From an uncultured Dorea sp. (GTDB lineage Bacteria; Bacillota_A; Clostridia; Lachnospirales; Lachnospiraceae), in contig CAJTRO010000019.1 in assembly GCA_910579015.1 (NCBI GenBank), positions 273-63,100 of the forward strand: a stretch of DNA of 62,828 nucleotides, given 5' to 3'. The position numbers and the translations under genes are program-made. The notes beneath the pieces are model-generated. The model saw only the letters and a program-made list of their open reading frames with translations. It searched no databases and had not been told where the DNA came from. Each line of letters opens with the position of its first letter. Position 1 is the first letter of the stretch. Below are positions 16,548-23,904 of this stretch, one piece after another.

Positions 16548-17789
16548 ATGAAGCAGGGGTGTACAGCAAAAACCAGGGGAGCCGTCATGCCGTCAGGTCT
16601 TTATGTCCTTAAGCACAAGGACATGGATGTGGCGATGGTTCAGATTGACATGGCGACCGGGAAGATAGAGTATGTATTGGATATCTATCTGCCGGAAGAA
16701 CTGCCGGTCGGTGTTGACGGAGACGTACAGCATATTGCCGCATGGTGGGCTTCCCGTGCAGTTCCGGATTCACGCAGAGGCATTCAGCAGGTTCTGCATT
16801 GCCTGAACGAGGAGACGAACCTTTCGCTGATGCTGTCGGCCTATGGGCTGGGGCTGACAGACCATTACTGGATGCAGCCGATAGGAGAAGAATTATACTG
16901 GAGGGATCTGAATTTTTATGAGAATGATTTTTCAGACGAACTGGGTAATCTTCTGACGGATTCAGGAAGAGTGGATATGGAGATGAATATTTCTAAGTTT
17001 TCTCCGGCTTCTTCGGTCAACGGCGAGATGAAGAAGAAATGGGTGAGGATGGAGGATACCCGCTATCTGATGAAGGTAAATGTAAATGATTACGGACAGC
17101 AGGCGGTGAATGAACTGATAGCCAGCCGGCTGCATGAGAGGCTTGGCTGGGTGAATTATGTTCCCTGCCGGCTTGATAAGGTGGTTGTGGAAGGAAGAGA
17201 GTATCCATGTTCACTGAATCCGTTGTTTACTTCGCCGGAGTGTGAGTTTGTATCGGCATACCAGATGATCCGGGATTATAAAATACCCAATACAGTCTCT
17301 AATTATGAGGCGGTGATCGGGCTGGCGGTCCGATTTGGTCTGGAAGAGGAGATTGTCCGCAGACAGTTGGAGTACACGATCATGACGGATTTTATATTGA
17401 GTAATACGGACAGACATTTTAATAATTTTGGATTTCTGTATGGTCCGTCACAGCATCGGCTGGTTTCAATGGCGCCGGTTTTTGACACGGGCAATTCATT
17501 GTTTTATAATCAGGAGATCATCCCGTCTGGTGAGAGCCTGCTTAAGATTACGGTGAGTTCTTTTTGTAAGCGGGAAGCAGACATGCTGCGGTACGTGGAG
17601 CATCCGGATGCAGTGGACTTAAAGCAGCTTGAGCATTTTCATGCAGAAGCAGAAATCATGTTAAAGGAATATACCGATATGCCGGATAAGCGGGCGAAGG
17701 CGATCGCAGATACGATCCGGCAGAAGATCGGATACCTGGGATTATTTCAGCAGGGTAAGAAGATCTGGAAGAGAGAAAAGTATTGGTAA
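16548..17789 (+). CDS. HipA-like kinase-fold protein
   Basis: The 413-residue protein has in its C-terminal half the HipA-type catalytic region: TIMTDFILSNTDRHFNNFGF, where Asp and Asn match the catalytic-loop D and N, and APVFDTGNSLF, matching the metal-binding DxG-like motif. An upstream lysine in RYLMKVNVND could be the ATP-binding one. The N-terminal half (about 150 residues) has no family that I recognise. HipA toxins phosphorylate tRNA synthetases or other targets; HipA-like proteins are also common cargo on clostridial elements without known targets. A good AGAGGAAG site precedes the ATG, and a small gene follows nine bases downstream. It is called HipA-like, not HipA. Confidence 0.75.
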   Translation: MKQGCTAKTRGAVMPSGLYVLKHKDMDVAMVQIDMATGKIEYVLDIYLPEELPVGVDGDVQHIAAWWASRAVPDSRRGIQQVLHCLNEETNLSLMLSAYGLGLTDHYWMQPIGEELYWRDLNFYENDFSDELGNLLTDSGRVDMEMNISKFSPASSVNGEMKKKWVRMEDTRYLMKVNVNDYGQQAVNELIASRLHERLGWVNYVPCRLDKVVVEGREYPCSLNPLFTSPECEFVSAYQMIRDYKIPNTVSNYEAVIGLAVRFGLEEEIVRRQLEYTIMTDFILSNTDRHFNNFGFLYGPSQHRLVSMAPVFDTGNSLFYNQEIIPSGESLLKITVSSFCKREADMLRYVEHPDAVDLKQLEHFHAEAEIMLKEYTDMPDKRAKAIADTIRQKIGYLGLFQQGKKIWKREKYW

Positions 17790-17798
17790 GGTGGTTCT

Positions 17799-18089
17799 AT
17801 GGGAATGGAAATGACAAAAATACAGCAGGAAGGCAATCTGCTTTTGATCGGAGATTCTCCACTGTTGATCGTGGATCTCGACAGCCAGGAGAACTATCTT
17901 GTGTTCGATGGAAAGAAGCGTCCATACCAGAGGGAGGTGGCGCTTAGCCGGGATCTGCTTGAGGGAAAGAGGAGCAATGTCCTAAAGACCGCTGTGGATT
18001 ATTATTATGACCAGGCGTGCAGGATTGCGGAGGGGCTTAAGAGAGCGGAAGAATACCGCAATCGGTTGAACAACATAAAAGAGCGGTGA
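17799..18089 (+). CDS. Small protein of unknown function paired with the HipA-like gene
   Basis: I do not recognise this 96-residue protein. The N-terminal half reads as short beta strands (GNLLLIGDSPLLIVDLDSQ, NYLVFDGKKRPYQREV); the C-terminal half is a charged helix (VDYYYDQACRIAEGLKRAEE). It has no obvious helix-turn-helix, so it is not a classical HipB antitoxin. Its position nine bases after the HipA-like gene and its own terminator at the end suggest a two-gene unit, with this protein as the partner or regulator. The start could also be the ATG nine bases downstream. Confidence 0.65.
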   Translation: MGMEMTKIQQEGNLLLIGDSPLLIVDLDSQENYLVFDGKKRPYQREVALSRDLLEGKRSNVLKTAVDYYYDQACRIAEGLKRAEEYRNRLNNIKER

Positions 18090-18118
18090 ATCCGGCATTT
18101 TCTGCCTCATTCACCGCT
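18082..18118. terminator. Bidirectional terminator between convergent genes inside the element
   Basis: AGCGGTGAAT (18082-18091) pairs perfectly with ATTCACCGCT (18109-18118), and inside it GGCA pairs with TGCC. The hairpin begins within the last codons of the small HipA-linked gene and is followed by TTTCTAT. It lies six bases from the stop of the YczE-like gene on the other strand. Confidence 0.75.
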
Positions 18119-18123
18119 GGTTT

Positions 18124-18846
18124 CTATATCAGTTGTCCATTTAAGAACGGCTCTGCCAGTGTCTGCTTAAAGAATTCAATCAGGCTTCCCATGAAGAACG
18201 CTGTGATGATCGTTCCGAATCCTGCAATTGCCGGGAGGCTTGCCAGGGATCCGCCGGATACCAGATACAGGGTGCAGCCTAAGGTTATGCAGACCAGATC
18301 TGTACAGATCCGCATATATCTGAACCTGCCGATATGCCACTTATCTGCCAGGATCAGCGCAACCGCGTCGTAAGGGGATACGCCCATATCCGCAGTAAAA
18401 TAAAAAGAAGAGCTGATACATATGATGCCGATCCCAATAGAAAATGCCAGAATGCGGACTACGAGAACCGGAGATGGGAACAGTCCCTGCAACAGTCCGG
18501 TGGAGAGATCGATCACGTATCCAAGCAGGAAGAGATTGATGATGGTTCCAAGTCCAATATAGCGGCGGTCAAAAGCAAGCATGAACATCAAAAGGCAGAT
18601 GCTCACGATGATATGGAGAGTTCCGAATGAAATCGGGATGAATGCGTTCAGTCCGGCCATGAAGGACTGGAACGGATCAACACCGAATGCCGCAAGCTTC
18701 AGGAAACTTACGCCTACGCCGCACAAAAGGACGCCTCCGATTGTCATGCCGGCTTTTTTGCATAAATGCTCTGTATTGTTCAAATCTTTCAGATTATTTA
18801 AAGCTTTTATAAGGTCTAGTTCATTCATAGTTCTTAATGCATTCAT
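18124..18846 (-). CDS. YczE/YyaS/YitT-family membrane protein
   Basis: The 240-residue protein has about five hydrophobic segments and the family-typical stretches LLCGVGVSFLKLAAFGVDPF and FYFTADMGVSPYDAVALILA, two related halves with Gly-Asp/Ser-Pro motifs. Function in the family is mostly unknown. I start at 18846, where AAGGAGG lies eight bases upstream; an earlier in-frame ATG at 18879 has no such site. The first codons contain a short internal repeat (ATGAATGCATTAAGAACT then ATGAATGAAC). It is the only element gene on the - strand and could be cargo picked up from a chromosome. Confidence 0.82.
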   Translation of the reverse strand: MNALRTMNELDLIKALNNLKDLNNTEHLCKKAGMTIGGVLLCGVGVSFLKLAAFGVDPFQSFMAGLNAFIPISFGTLHIIVSICLLMFMLAFDRRYIGLGTIINLFLLGYVIDLSTGLLQGLFPSPVLVVRILAFSIGIGIICISSSFYFTADMGVSPYDAVALILADKWHIGRFRYMRICTDLVCITLGCTLYLVSGGSLASLPAIAGFGTIITAFFMGSLIEFFKQTLAEPFLNGQLI

Positions 18847-19022
18847 AGTTGTGCCTCCTTGTTGTTTTCTTTCTTTCATGCTTACTCAGTATAAAAAATC
18901 CGGTATATAAATGAAAGTCATATTTTGAGAAATTCTATACAGATATTGACGATGTATTAACAAAAGGCAGAAGATGGATTATAATCAGATGAGACTGTCT
19001 GGATGGGAGGTTGAGGAATATA

Positions 19023-19388
19023 ATGATGACTGACAGAAAATCTGTTCTGAAATATTGTCTGGCTTTGCCGGACACCTATCAGGATGCGCCATTTCATGAT
19101 GAGAACTGGCAGTTAGTCCGGTATAGGAAGAATAAGAAGGCATTTGCATGGACGTATGAGTGGGAAGACGGGACGGTCCGTGTGAATGTCAAGGTGGATC
19201 CGCAGTGGCGTGATTTCTGGAGACAGACTTATCCGTCGGTGATCCCCGGGTATCATCAGAATAAGGAGCATTGGAATACGGTGATTCTGGATGGGAGTAT
19301 ACCGGATAAGGATATTAAGCGGATGCTTATGGAAAGCTATGATCTTGTGACGGGGATCACAAGGACAAAGCACAAGAAGAAGGTTTGA
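19023..19388 (+). CDS. MmcQ/YjbR-family protein
   Basis: The 121-residue protein matches the small MmcQ/YjbR fold: VLKYCLALPDTYQDAPFHDE at the start, FAWTYEWEDGTVRVNVKVDP, and the closing HWNTVILDGSIPDKDIKRML with a helix after it. The fold resembles DNA-binding CyaY-like proteins but no cellular role is established. A TTG at 19011 is in frame but sits directly on the GGAGG site, so the ATG at 19023 is preferred. It is cargo of the element, with no visible link to the recombinase. Confidence 0.8.
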   Translation: MMTDRKSVLKYCLALPDTYQDAPFHDENWQLVRYRKNKKAFAWTYEWEDGTVRVNVKVDPQWRDFWRQTYPSVIPGYHQNKEHWNTVILDGSIPDKDIKRMLMESYDLVTGITRTKHKKKV

Positions 19389-19402
19389 TATATAGTCTGG
19401 CC

Positions 19403-19435
19403 AGAGAGTTCAAAAGAGAGAGTTCAAAAGAGAGA
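19403..19435 (+). repeat. 14-bp tandem repeat upstream of the recombinase operon
   Basis: AGAGAGTTCAAAAG occurs twice in immediate succession (19403-19416, 19417-19430), and the first five bases occur again (19431-19435). It lies about 60 bases before the small ORF that leads the recombinase operon. It could be an operator, for example for the helix-turn-helix domain of the recombinase itself, or a slippage product. Confidence 0.7.
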
Positions 19436-19495
19436 TAAGAATAGAAATCCGGACATAGATTGTTATTAAGGATAAATGAAAGGGACTATGTGTCT

Positions 19496-19660
19496 ATGTC
19501 CGGCAGGAAATCAGCAGAATCAAAGAAAGAAGCATACATCATAGAACAGAATAGACAGATTATGCTCAAATTAGCCGATCAGCTGCTCCAGGATCACCTG
19601 ATCACGCCAGAGGAAACGTTCCGCCTGAAACAGATGATACAACGGGGTGGTTCTATATGA
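19496..19660 (+). CDS. Small conserved recombinase-linked protein (54 residues)
   Basis: The protein starts MSGRKSAESKKEAYIIEQN and ends with RLKQMIQRGGSI; the middle is a helix followed by ITPEETFRLKQMI, a pattern I associate with small helical proteins encoded just before serine recombinases in clostridial elements. The ATG at 19496 is preferred; the frame is also open from a TTG at 19460. The stop overlaps the recombinase start by four bases (ATGA), so the two proteins are made together. A directionality factor or a DNA-binding helper is possible; no function is shown. Confidence 0.65.
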   Translation: MSGRKSAESKKEAYIIEQNRQIMLKLADQLLQDHLITPEETFRLKQMIQRGGSI

Positions 19661-21540
19661 TACTACGTGCGGTTATTTATGCCAGATGCAGTACGGAAGA
19701 AGAAAGCCAGAAGGATGCGTTAAGAAAGCAGGTAGATGAAGGAAGAAGCTGCGTCCGTGAAAATGGCTGGATTCTGGCAGATATCTATGTAGAAAGCCGT
19801 TCCGGGACGACCACGAAGGGCAGGAGCGAGTACAACCGTCTATATGAAGATCTGTCAAGCGGCAGATTTGATATCATCGTAATCAAATCGCAGGACAGGT
19901 TGATGCGCAACACGAAGGACTGGTATCTCTTCGTGGACCGTCTGCTTACGGAACAAAAGAAGCTCTACATCTATATTGAGCGGAAATTCTATACAACGGA
20001 CGATGCCTTGATTACCGGGATTAAAGCAATCCTGGCCGAGGAATACAGCCGTGAACTGAGCAAGAAGATCAACAATGCCCATCGAAACCGCCAGAAGCAG
20101 AACGGGCCGGTCGTCCTTACATCTAATACGTATGGATACCGGAAGATGCCGGATAAGAGTGTGGTTATCATAGAGGAGGAGGCACAGATCAAACGGCGCA
20201 TGTACGAACTATGCGCCGCAGGCTTCGGGAGCCGGACCATATCCGCTATCCTGAAAAAGGAAGGAATTGCGGCCAGAAACGGCAAACCATTTACAGACTC
20301 GGCAATACTAAGGATGATACATAATCCGCTCAATAAAGGAACGGCCGTCATGAACAGGCTCCACTATGATTTTGCGTCTAAGAGGGTTATAAAGATGCCG
20401 GAAGATGAGCAGTATGTTTATGAAAATAAAGTACCGCCTATCGTATCAGAAGAGCTGTGGGAGGCGGCGAACCGGGAGATATTAAGGAGAGCGGAGATCA
20501 TACAGAAAGAAGGGACAAAAGGAGAAAAGAAAAGAGGCAGGAATCGCGGCAGATCAAGGCTCAGCGGCAAGCTGTTCTGTGGATTATGCAAAAGTCCGTA
20601 TTATAGGAGGACAAGGAGACGGTACAGGGATAAAGCCGTTATCTATGAGTGGAAATGTAAAAAATATCTGGAGACCGGAAGGAACGATGACGCAGTTAAA
20701 TACCCTCGCCCTCAGATAAGAGGAGGAGAGCTTATGGATGCAGAAGGATGCGGTAATGTCCATCTGGATGCAGAAGGATGCGGTAATGTCCATCTGGATG
20801 AGGAGAGACTGTATAAGCTTCTGAGGGAAGCAGGTGAAAAACGGTATCAGCCAGATAGAGAAGAGATTATTGGAAATATGGTAAATGTGCTGAAAAATGT
20901 ACTGAAAGAGAAGGATTATCAGCCGGAGCTTGACAGGGAGAACCGACGGAAGGAGAAATTACAAGAGCAGATGGAGGTATTGATAGAGAAGCTTCTGGAC
21001 GGTATTATTTCCGATGAGATATATCAGAGGAAACAGCATGAACTGGAGAGGGCTCTTGCCGAGGTGAAGGACAGGGTGAAAGAACTGGAACAGAAGAGGA
21101 TAAAAGGCTGTGCGCGAAAGGACCGGCTTGTTCAGATTGAGCGTACATTGAAGGAAGGGAGTGCAGTAGAAAAGGCCGTGTCGGCAGAAATGCTTGAAGA
21201 GGTGGAAAAGATATGGATCTATCCAGGACATATGGAGATTGTATTCAGTCTGTCCTGTATTACCGGAAGGGATAATCTGGACAGAGAGACAGACGGTTGT
21301 AAGAACACTATGAAAATAGAATATGGGAATCTGTTTGATTATAAAGCCAGGAAGAAAGAAGAACGGGACGGCATTGTTGAGATTATGAGAGCAGATCCAA
21401 AGATTACCGCCCGGGAGATTGCCGGTAAACTGGGAATTAGTCTGTCCGGGGCAAATTACAGGATCCGTGTATTGAAGAAAGCGGGAAGGATCCGGTTTAA
21501 GGGAAGAGGCGGGAAAGGAGAATGGGAAATACTGGCGTGA
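19657..21540 (+). CDS. Large serine recombinase with C-terminal winged helix
   Basis: The 627-residue protein starts with a resolvase domain (RAVIYARCSTEEESQKDAL, catalytic Ser12; IIVIKSQDRLMRN with further active-site arginines). Next come the recombinase domain (about residues 165-285), a zinc ribbon with Cys pairs beginning at LFCGLCKSPYYRR, and a coiled coil (about 405-490). This is the order of integrases and transposon resolvases of the large serine type. Unusually, about 70 C-terminal residues (ERDGIVEIMRADPKITARE..., SLSGANYRIRVLKKAGRIRF) read as a winged helix-turn-helix. A 30-bp in-frame duplication lies in the zinc-ribbon region. The stop is 34 bases from the attR arm, which fits a self-mobilising unit. 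The enzyme looks intact. Confidence 0.93.
   Translation: MILRAVIYARCSTEEESQKDALRKQVDEGRSCVRENGWILADIYVESRSGTTTKGRSEYNRLYEDLSSGRFDIIVIKSQDRLMRNTKDWYLFVDRLLTEQKKLYIYIERKFYTTDDALITGIKAILAEEYSRELSKKINNAHRNRQKQNGPVVLTSNTYGYRKMPDKSVVIIEEEAQIKRRMYELCAAGFGSRTISAILKKEGIAARNGKPFTDSAILRMIHNPLNKGTAVMNRLHYDFASKRVIKMPEDEQYVYENKVPPIVSEELWEAANREILRRAEIIQKEGTKGEKKRGRNRGRSRLSGKLFCGLCKSPYYRRTRRRYRDKAVIYEWKCKKYLETGRNDDAVKYPRPQIRGGELMDAEGCGNVHLDAEGCGNVHLDEERLYKLLREAGEKRYQPDREEIIGNMVNVLKNVLKEKDYQPELDRENRRKEKLQEQMEVLIEKLLDGIISDEIYQRKQHELERALAEVKDRVKELEQKRIKGCARKDRLVQIERTLKEGSAVEKAVSAEMLEEVEKIWIYPGHMEIVFSLSCITGRDNLDRETDGCKNTMKIEYGNLFDYKARKKEERDGIVEIMRADPKITAREIAGKLGISLSGANYRIRVLKKAGRIRFKGRGGKGEWEILA
20737..20796 (+). 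repeat. 30-bp in-frame tandem duplication inside the recombinase gene
   Basis: Two exact copies of a 30-base unit encoding DAEGCGNVHL follow each other (20737-20766, 20767-20796). The duplicated peptide contains a cysteine expected to be a zinc ligand, so the protein has one spare ligand. Confidence 0.95.
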
Positions 21541-21573
21541 CTTTTATTGTGCGGGAAGACATGGAAGCAGATT

Positions 21574-21609
21574 GTATCAGAATGCCTCCCCATCTAAATA
21601 CCTGGCTGG
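21574..21609. other. attR: right attachment site of the serine-recombinase element
   Basis: The element arm GTATCAGAATGCC plus TCCCCATC (21574-21594) is followed by the core TAAA (21595-21598) and the chromosomal arm TACCTGGCT. The element arm is the inverted partner of the attL arm. Joining the two chromosomal arms around one core gives an attB with outer AGCCA/TGGCT inverted repeats. Confidence 0.8.
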
Positions 21610-22288
21610 AATATATGATCAGATATCCCAGCCCGTCTCTTGCCGCCAGGAATTCTCCTATGATGACGCCCACCAGGCACAGTCCGATATTAACCTTCAT
21701 ATTGCTGATGATAGCAGGTATAGAGCTTGGCAGCACCACCTTCGACAGTGCGTGGAAGCGGTTTCCGCCCAGTGTGTAGATCAGCTTGATCTTCCCGGGA
21801 TCGACGGTGGTGAAGCTGGTGTAAAGGCTTAAGATGCTTCCGAAGATTGCGACCGACATCCCGGCGACGATAATGGTCGTCTTGGTCGCGCCAAGCCATA
21901 CGATCAGGAGCGGAGCCAGCGCCGATTTGGGCAGGCTGTTCAGTACCACAAGGTAAGGATCAAGGATCTCGGAGAGTTTGCTGCTGAACCAAAGGGCGAC
22001 TGCCATCAGGATGCTGATGGCAATCACAAGCAGGAAGCTTAGTATGGTCTCATATAATGTCACGCCTAAGTGGAGGAAGATGCTTTTATCCATGAGCATT
22101 CCGAAGAAGCAGAGGGCGATCTTGGAGGGGCTGCTGAAGATAAAAGAATCAATGATCCCTGTGTTGGCGGTGAATTCCCAGATAAATAAGAAGCTTAACA
22201 ATATCAGTATCCGGGATATCCTGACAATCCGTTTATGTTTTCGGTGCATCAGCAGGTATTTCTGTTGTCCTGTTGAGAGATTACTCAT
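21595..22288 (-). pseudogene. 5' fragment of NitT/TauT-type ABC permease gene, cut by the element
   Basis: Read on the - strand from the ATG at 22288, the fragment encodes about 231 residues with an N-terminal membrane segment and the permease EAA-type loop region (SLPKSALAPLLIVWLG, IYTLGGNRFHALSKVVLPSS, EFLAARDGLGYLIIYSSQVF). At the TAAA core the true sequence stops; the frame runs on through 32 element-encoded residues to a stop at 21497, inside the recombinase gene. The missing last helix is at 16316-16423. The start overlaps the end of the ATPase gene by eight bases. Without its final helix the transporter is probably inactive while the element is integrated. Confidence 0.85.
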
Positions 22289-23048
22289 CTGTATTCAACT
22301 CCTTCCATATCAGATTGAAATATGTCTTGAATTCCGGTGCATTGCGCCGGTTCAGCGGTGTGTCTGCATCCAGGTCGAAGATCAGAGGTATGGTCTGTCT
22401 GATGGAAGCCGGCCGTCCGGAGAGAATGATCACGCGGTCTGCCAGTGATATGGCTTCTGACAGGTCATGAGTCACCAGGAGTGCGGACTTCTTCTCTTTG
22501 CGGATGATCTGGCCGATGTCGTCGCCTACGGTCAGACGTGTCTGATAGTCGAGGGCGGAAAATGGTTCATCCAGAAGGAGAAGATCGGGCTCTAATACCA
22601 GGGTGCGTATCAGTGCCGCCCGCTGCCGCATACCTCCGGACAGCTCTGAGGGGCGTGAGGCTTCGAACTGGCGCAGACCGTAGAGATCCAGAAGATCATG
22701 GGCCCTCTGGCGCGTCCGTGCAGTCAGCATATGCTGGATCTCCAGGCCGAGGATGACGTTGTTATAGATGGTGCGCCATTCAAAGAGTTCGTCGTGCTGG
22801 AGCATGTAGCCTACGTTCGTAGTGCTTTCTTTGAAGTACTTTCCGTTGATCTTGATCAGGCCCTTCTCTGGTTCAAGCAGACCTGCGATCAGTGAGAGCA
22901 GTGTAGATTTGCCGCAGCCTGAAGGCCCCACGATTGATACAAACTCCCCTTTGTTCAGTGCAAAGGATATGTCCGTCAGGGCAGGTGTTTCCCCTTCCAG
23001 GGTGTGGTAGGCATAATGGATATGTTTGAGTTCTAATACTTGTTCCAT
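22281..23048 (-). CDS. ABC transporter ATPase, NitT/TauT (SsuB/ThiZ-like) type
   Basis: The 255-residue protein has Walker A (GPSGCGKST), the Q-loop region (GYMLQHDELFEWRTI), the ABC signature (LSGGMRQR), Walker B (LLLLDEPFSALD) and the switch histidine (LLVTHDLSEA). This subfamily powers uptake of sulfonates, nitrate, or thiamine precursors. It has a good AGGAGG site and is translationally coupled to the permease, which is broken here. No substrate-binding protein gene lies nearby, so the substrate is unknown and any binding protein must be encoded elsewhere. Confidence 0.93.
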   Translation of the reverse strand: MEQVLELKHIHYAYHTLEGETPALTDISFALNKGEFVSIVGPSGCGKSTLLSLIAGLLEPEKGLIKINGKYFKESTTNVGYMLQHDELFEWRTIYNNVILGLEIQHMLTARTRQRAHDLLDLYGLRQFEASRPSELSGGMRQRAALIRTLVLEPDLLLLDEPFSALDYQTRLTVGDDIGQIIRKEKKSALLVTHDLSEAISLADRVIILSGRPASIRQTIPLIFDLDADTPLNRRNAPEFKTYFNLIWKELNTDE

Positions 23049-23084
23049 AGGAACCTCCTGTATTTTGTTACATTTCAGCCATCA

Positions 23085-23150
23085 AGTGTTCAGACACTGG
23101 GATACAGTTTCTTTACAGCCAAAGTTGAAGTGTTACATTATTTTATGTAA
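23085..23150. promoter_or_regulatory. Palindromes in the divergent ABC ATPase/queH intergenic region
   Basis: Two inverted repeats lie here: AGTGT-TCAG-ACACT (23085-23098) and TTACAT-TATTTT-ATGTAA (23133-23150); a further TGTTACAT half-site sits nearby toward the ATPase gene. They could be operators for regulation of the transporter, of queH, or of both. No regulator is assigned. Confidence 0.4.
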
Positions 23151-23177
23151 ATATCAGGAATTAGTGACGGATTAACC

Positions 23178-23206
23178 TTGTCAGAAGCGAAGAAAGAAGT
23201 TATAAT
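23178..23206 (+). promoter_or_regulatory. Strong predicted sigma-A promoter of queH
   Basis: TTGTCA (23178-23183) and a perfect TATAAT (23201-23206) are separated by 17 bases, 44 bases before the chosen queH start. This also argues against translation starting at 23178. Confidence 0.75.
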
Positions 23207-23249
23207 GCAAAAGTATACGTGGTATTGTCTTTGGAGGAGAAGAATACAG

Positions 23250-23864
23250 ATGAATTATCAGAAAGAACTTGAGAAGCTGGTGGAAACTCTGGGAGAAGAG
23301 GAGAAAGTGCCGGATCTTTTGCTGCACAGCTGTTGTGCACCTTGCAGCAGTTATGTGCTGGAATATATGAGTAATTATTTTAAGATCACGGTATTTTATT
23401 ATAATCCGAATATTTATCCGGAGAGTGAATATACCAAGCGGATATTGGAACAGCAGACCTTGATCGGGGAGATGAAGACGCGGTATCCGATTTCATTCAT
23501 GGCAGGCAATTATGACAAGGAACGTTTCTATGAGATGGCAAGGGGATTAGAGCATGTCAGGGAAGGCGGAGAGCGTTGTTTCAGGTGCTATGAGCTGAGA
23601 CTCAGGGAGACGGCAGAGGTTGCCGGAAAATGTGGATTTGATTATTTTGCGACTACTTTGAGCATCAGTCCCCTTAAGAATGCGGCCAAGTTGAACGAGA
23701 TCGGGATGCGGATCGCAGATGAGTATGGGGTTGCTTATCTGCCGTCAGATTTTAAGAAGAAGAATGGATATAAGCGTTCCATTGAATTGTCAAAGCGGTA
23801 TGGGCTGTACCGGCAGGATTATTGCGGGTGTGAGTTTTCCATACCGGTGTCACGCAGGGCATAG
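23250..23864 (+). CDS. queH: Epoxyqueuosine reductase QueH (DUF208)
   Basis: The 204-residue protein shows the QueH cysteine pattern: LLHSCCAPCSSYVLEYM near the N-terminus, RCFRCYELRL in the middle and YRQDYCGCEFS at the end. The cysteines bind an Fe-S cluster and a second metal and carry the reduction of epoxyqueuosine to queuosine in tRNA anticodons (GUN tRNAs). YYNPNIYPESEYTKR and ATTLSISPLKN are also family blocks. I start at 23250, which follows GGAGGAG and lies downstream of the predicted promoter. The gene is alone; other queuosine genes are not in the window. Confidence 0.9.
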   Translation: MNYQKELEKLVETLGEEEKVPDLLLHSCCAPCSSYVLEYMSNYFKITVFYYNPNIYPESEYTKRILEQQTLIGEMKTRYPISFMAGNYDKERFYEMARGLEHVREGGERCFRCYELRLRETAEVAGKCGFDYFATTLSISPLKNAAKLNEIGMRIADEYGVAYLPSDFKKKNGYKRSIELSKRYGLYRQDYCGCEFSIPVSRRA

Positions 23865-23904
23865 AGACATACAAAAAGTTTGATTTAAGGGAGATGAAGA
23901 AGAT

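Larger units (their letters stand above)
16420..21598. mobile_element. 5.2-kb integrated element with large serine recombinase, inserted in an ABC permease gene
   Basis: The element is bounded by the TAAA core repeats at 16420-16423 and 21595-21598, a unit of 5175 bp. It holds a HipA-like gene with a small downstream gene, a YczE-like membrane protein gene on the other strand, an MmcQ/YjbR gene, a 54-codon gene and the recombinase gene, which ends 34 bases before attR. Removing it rebuilds the permease gene exactly in frame. There are no visible conjugation or phage structural genes, so it would depend on other elements for transfer, or act only as a local excisable segment. Whether it still excises is not known. 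Confidence 0.85.

Noticed and set aside
18086..18910. Several + strand frames opposite the YczE-like gene
   Set aside because: They are antisense to a protein with clear membrane segments and a good start, and they run through the terminator hairpin.
16420..21598. Reading the inverted arms as an invertible, phase-variable segment
   Set aside because: The permease pieces on both flanks have the same orientation and rejoin in frame by deletion, and the TAAA core is a direct repeat, so integration and excision explain the arms better than inversion.
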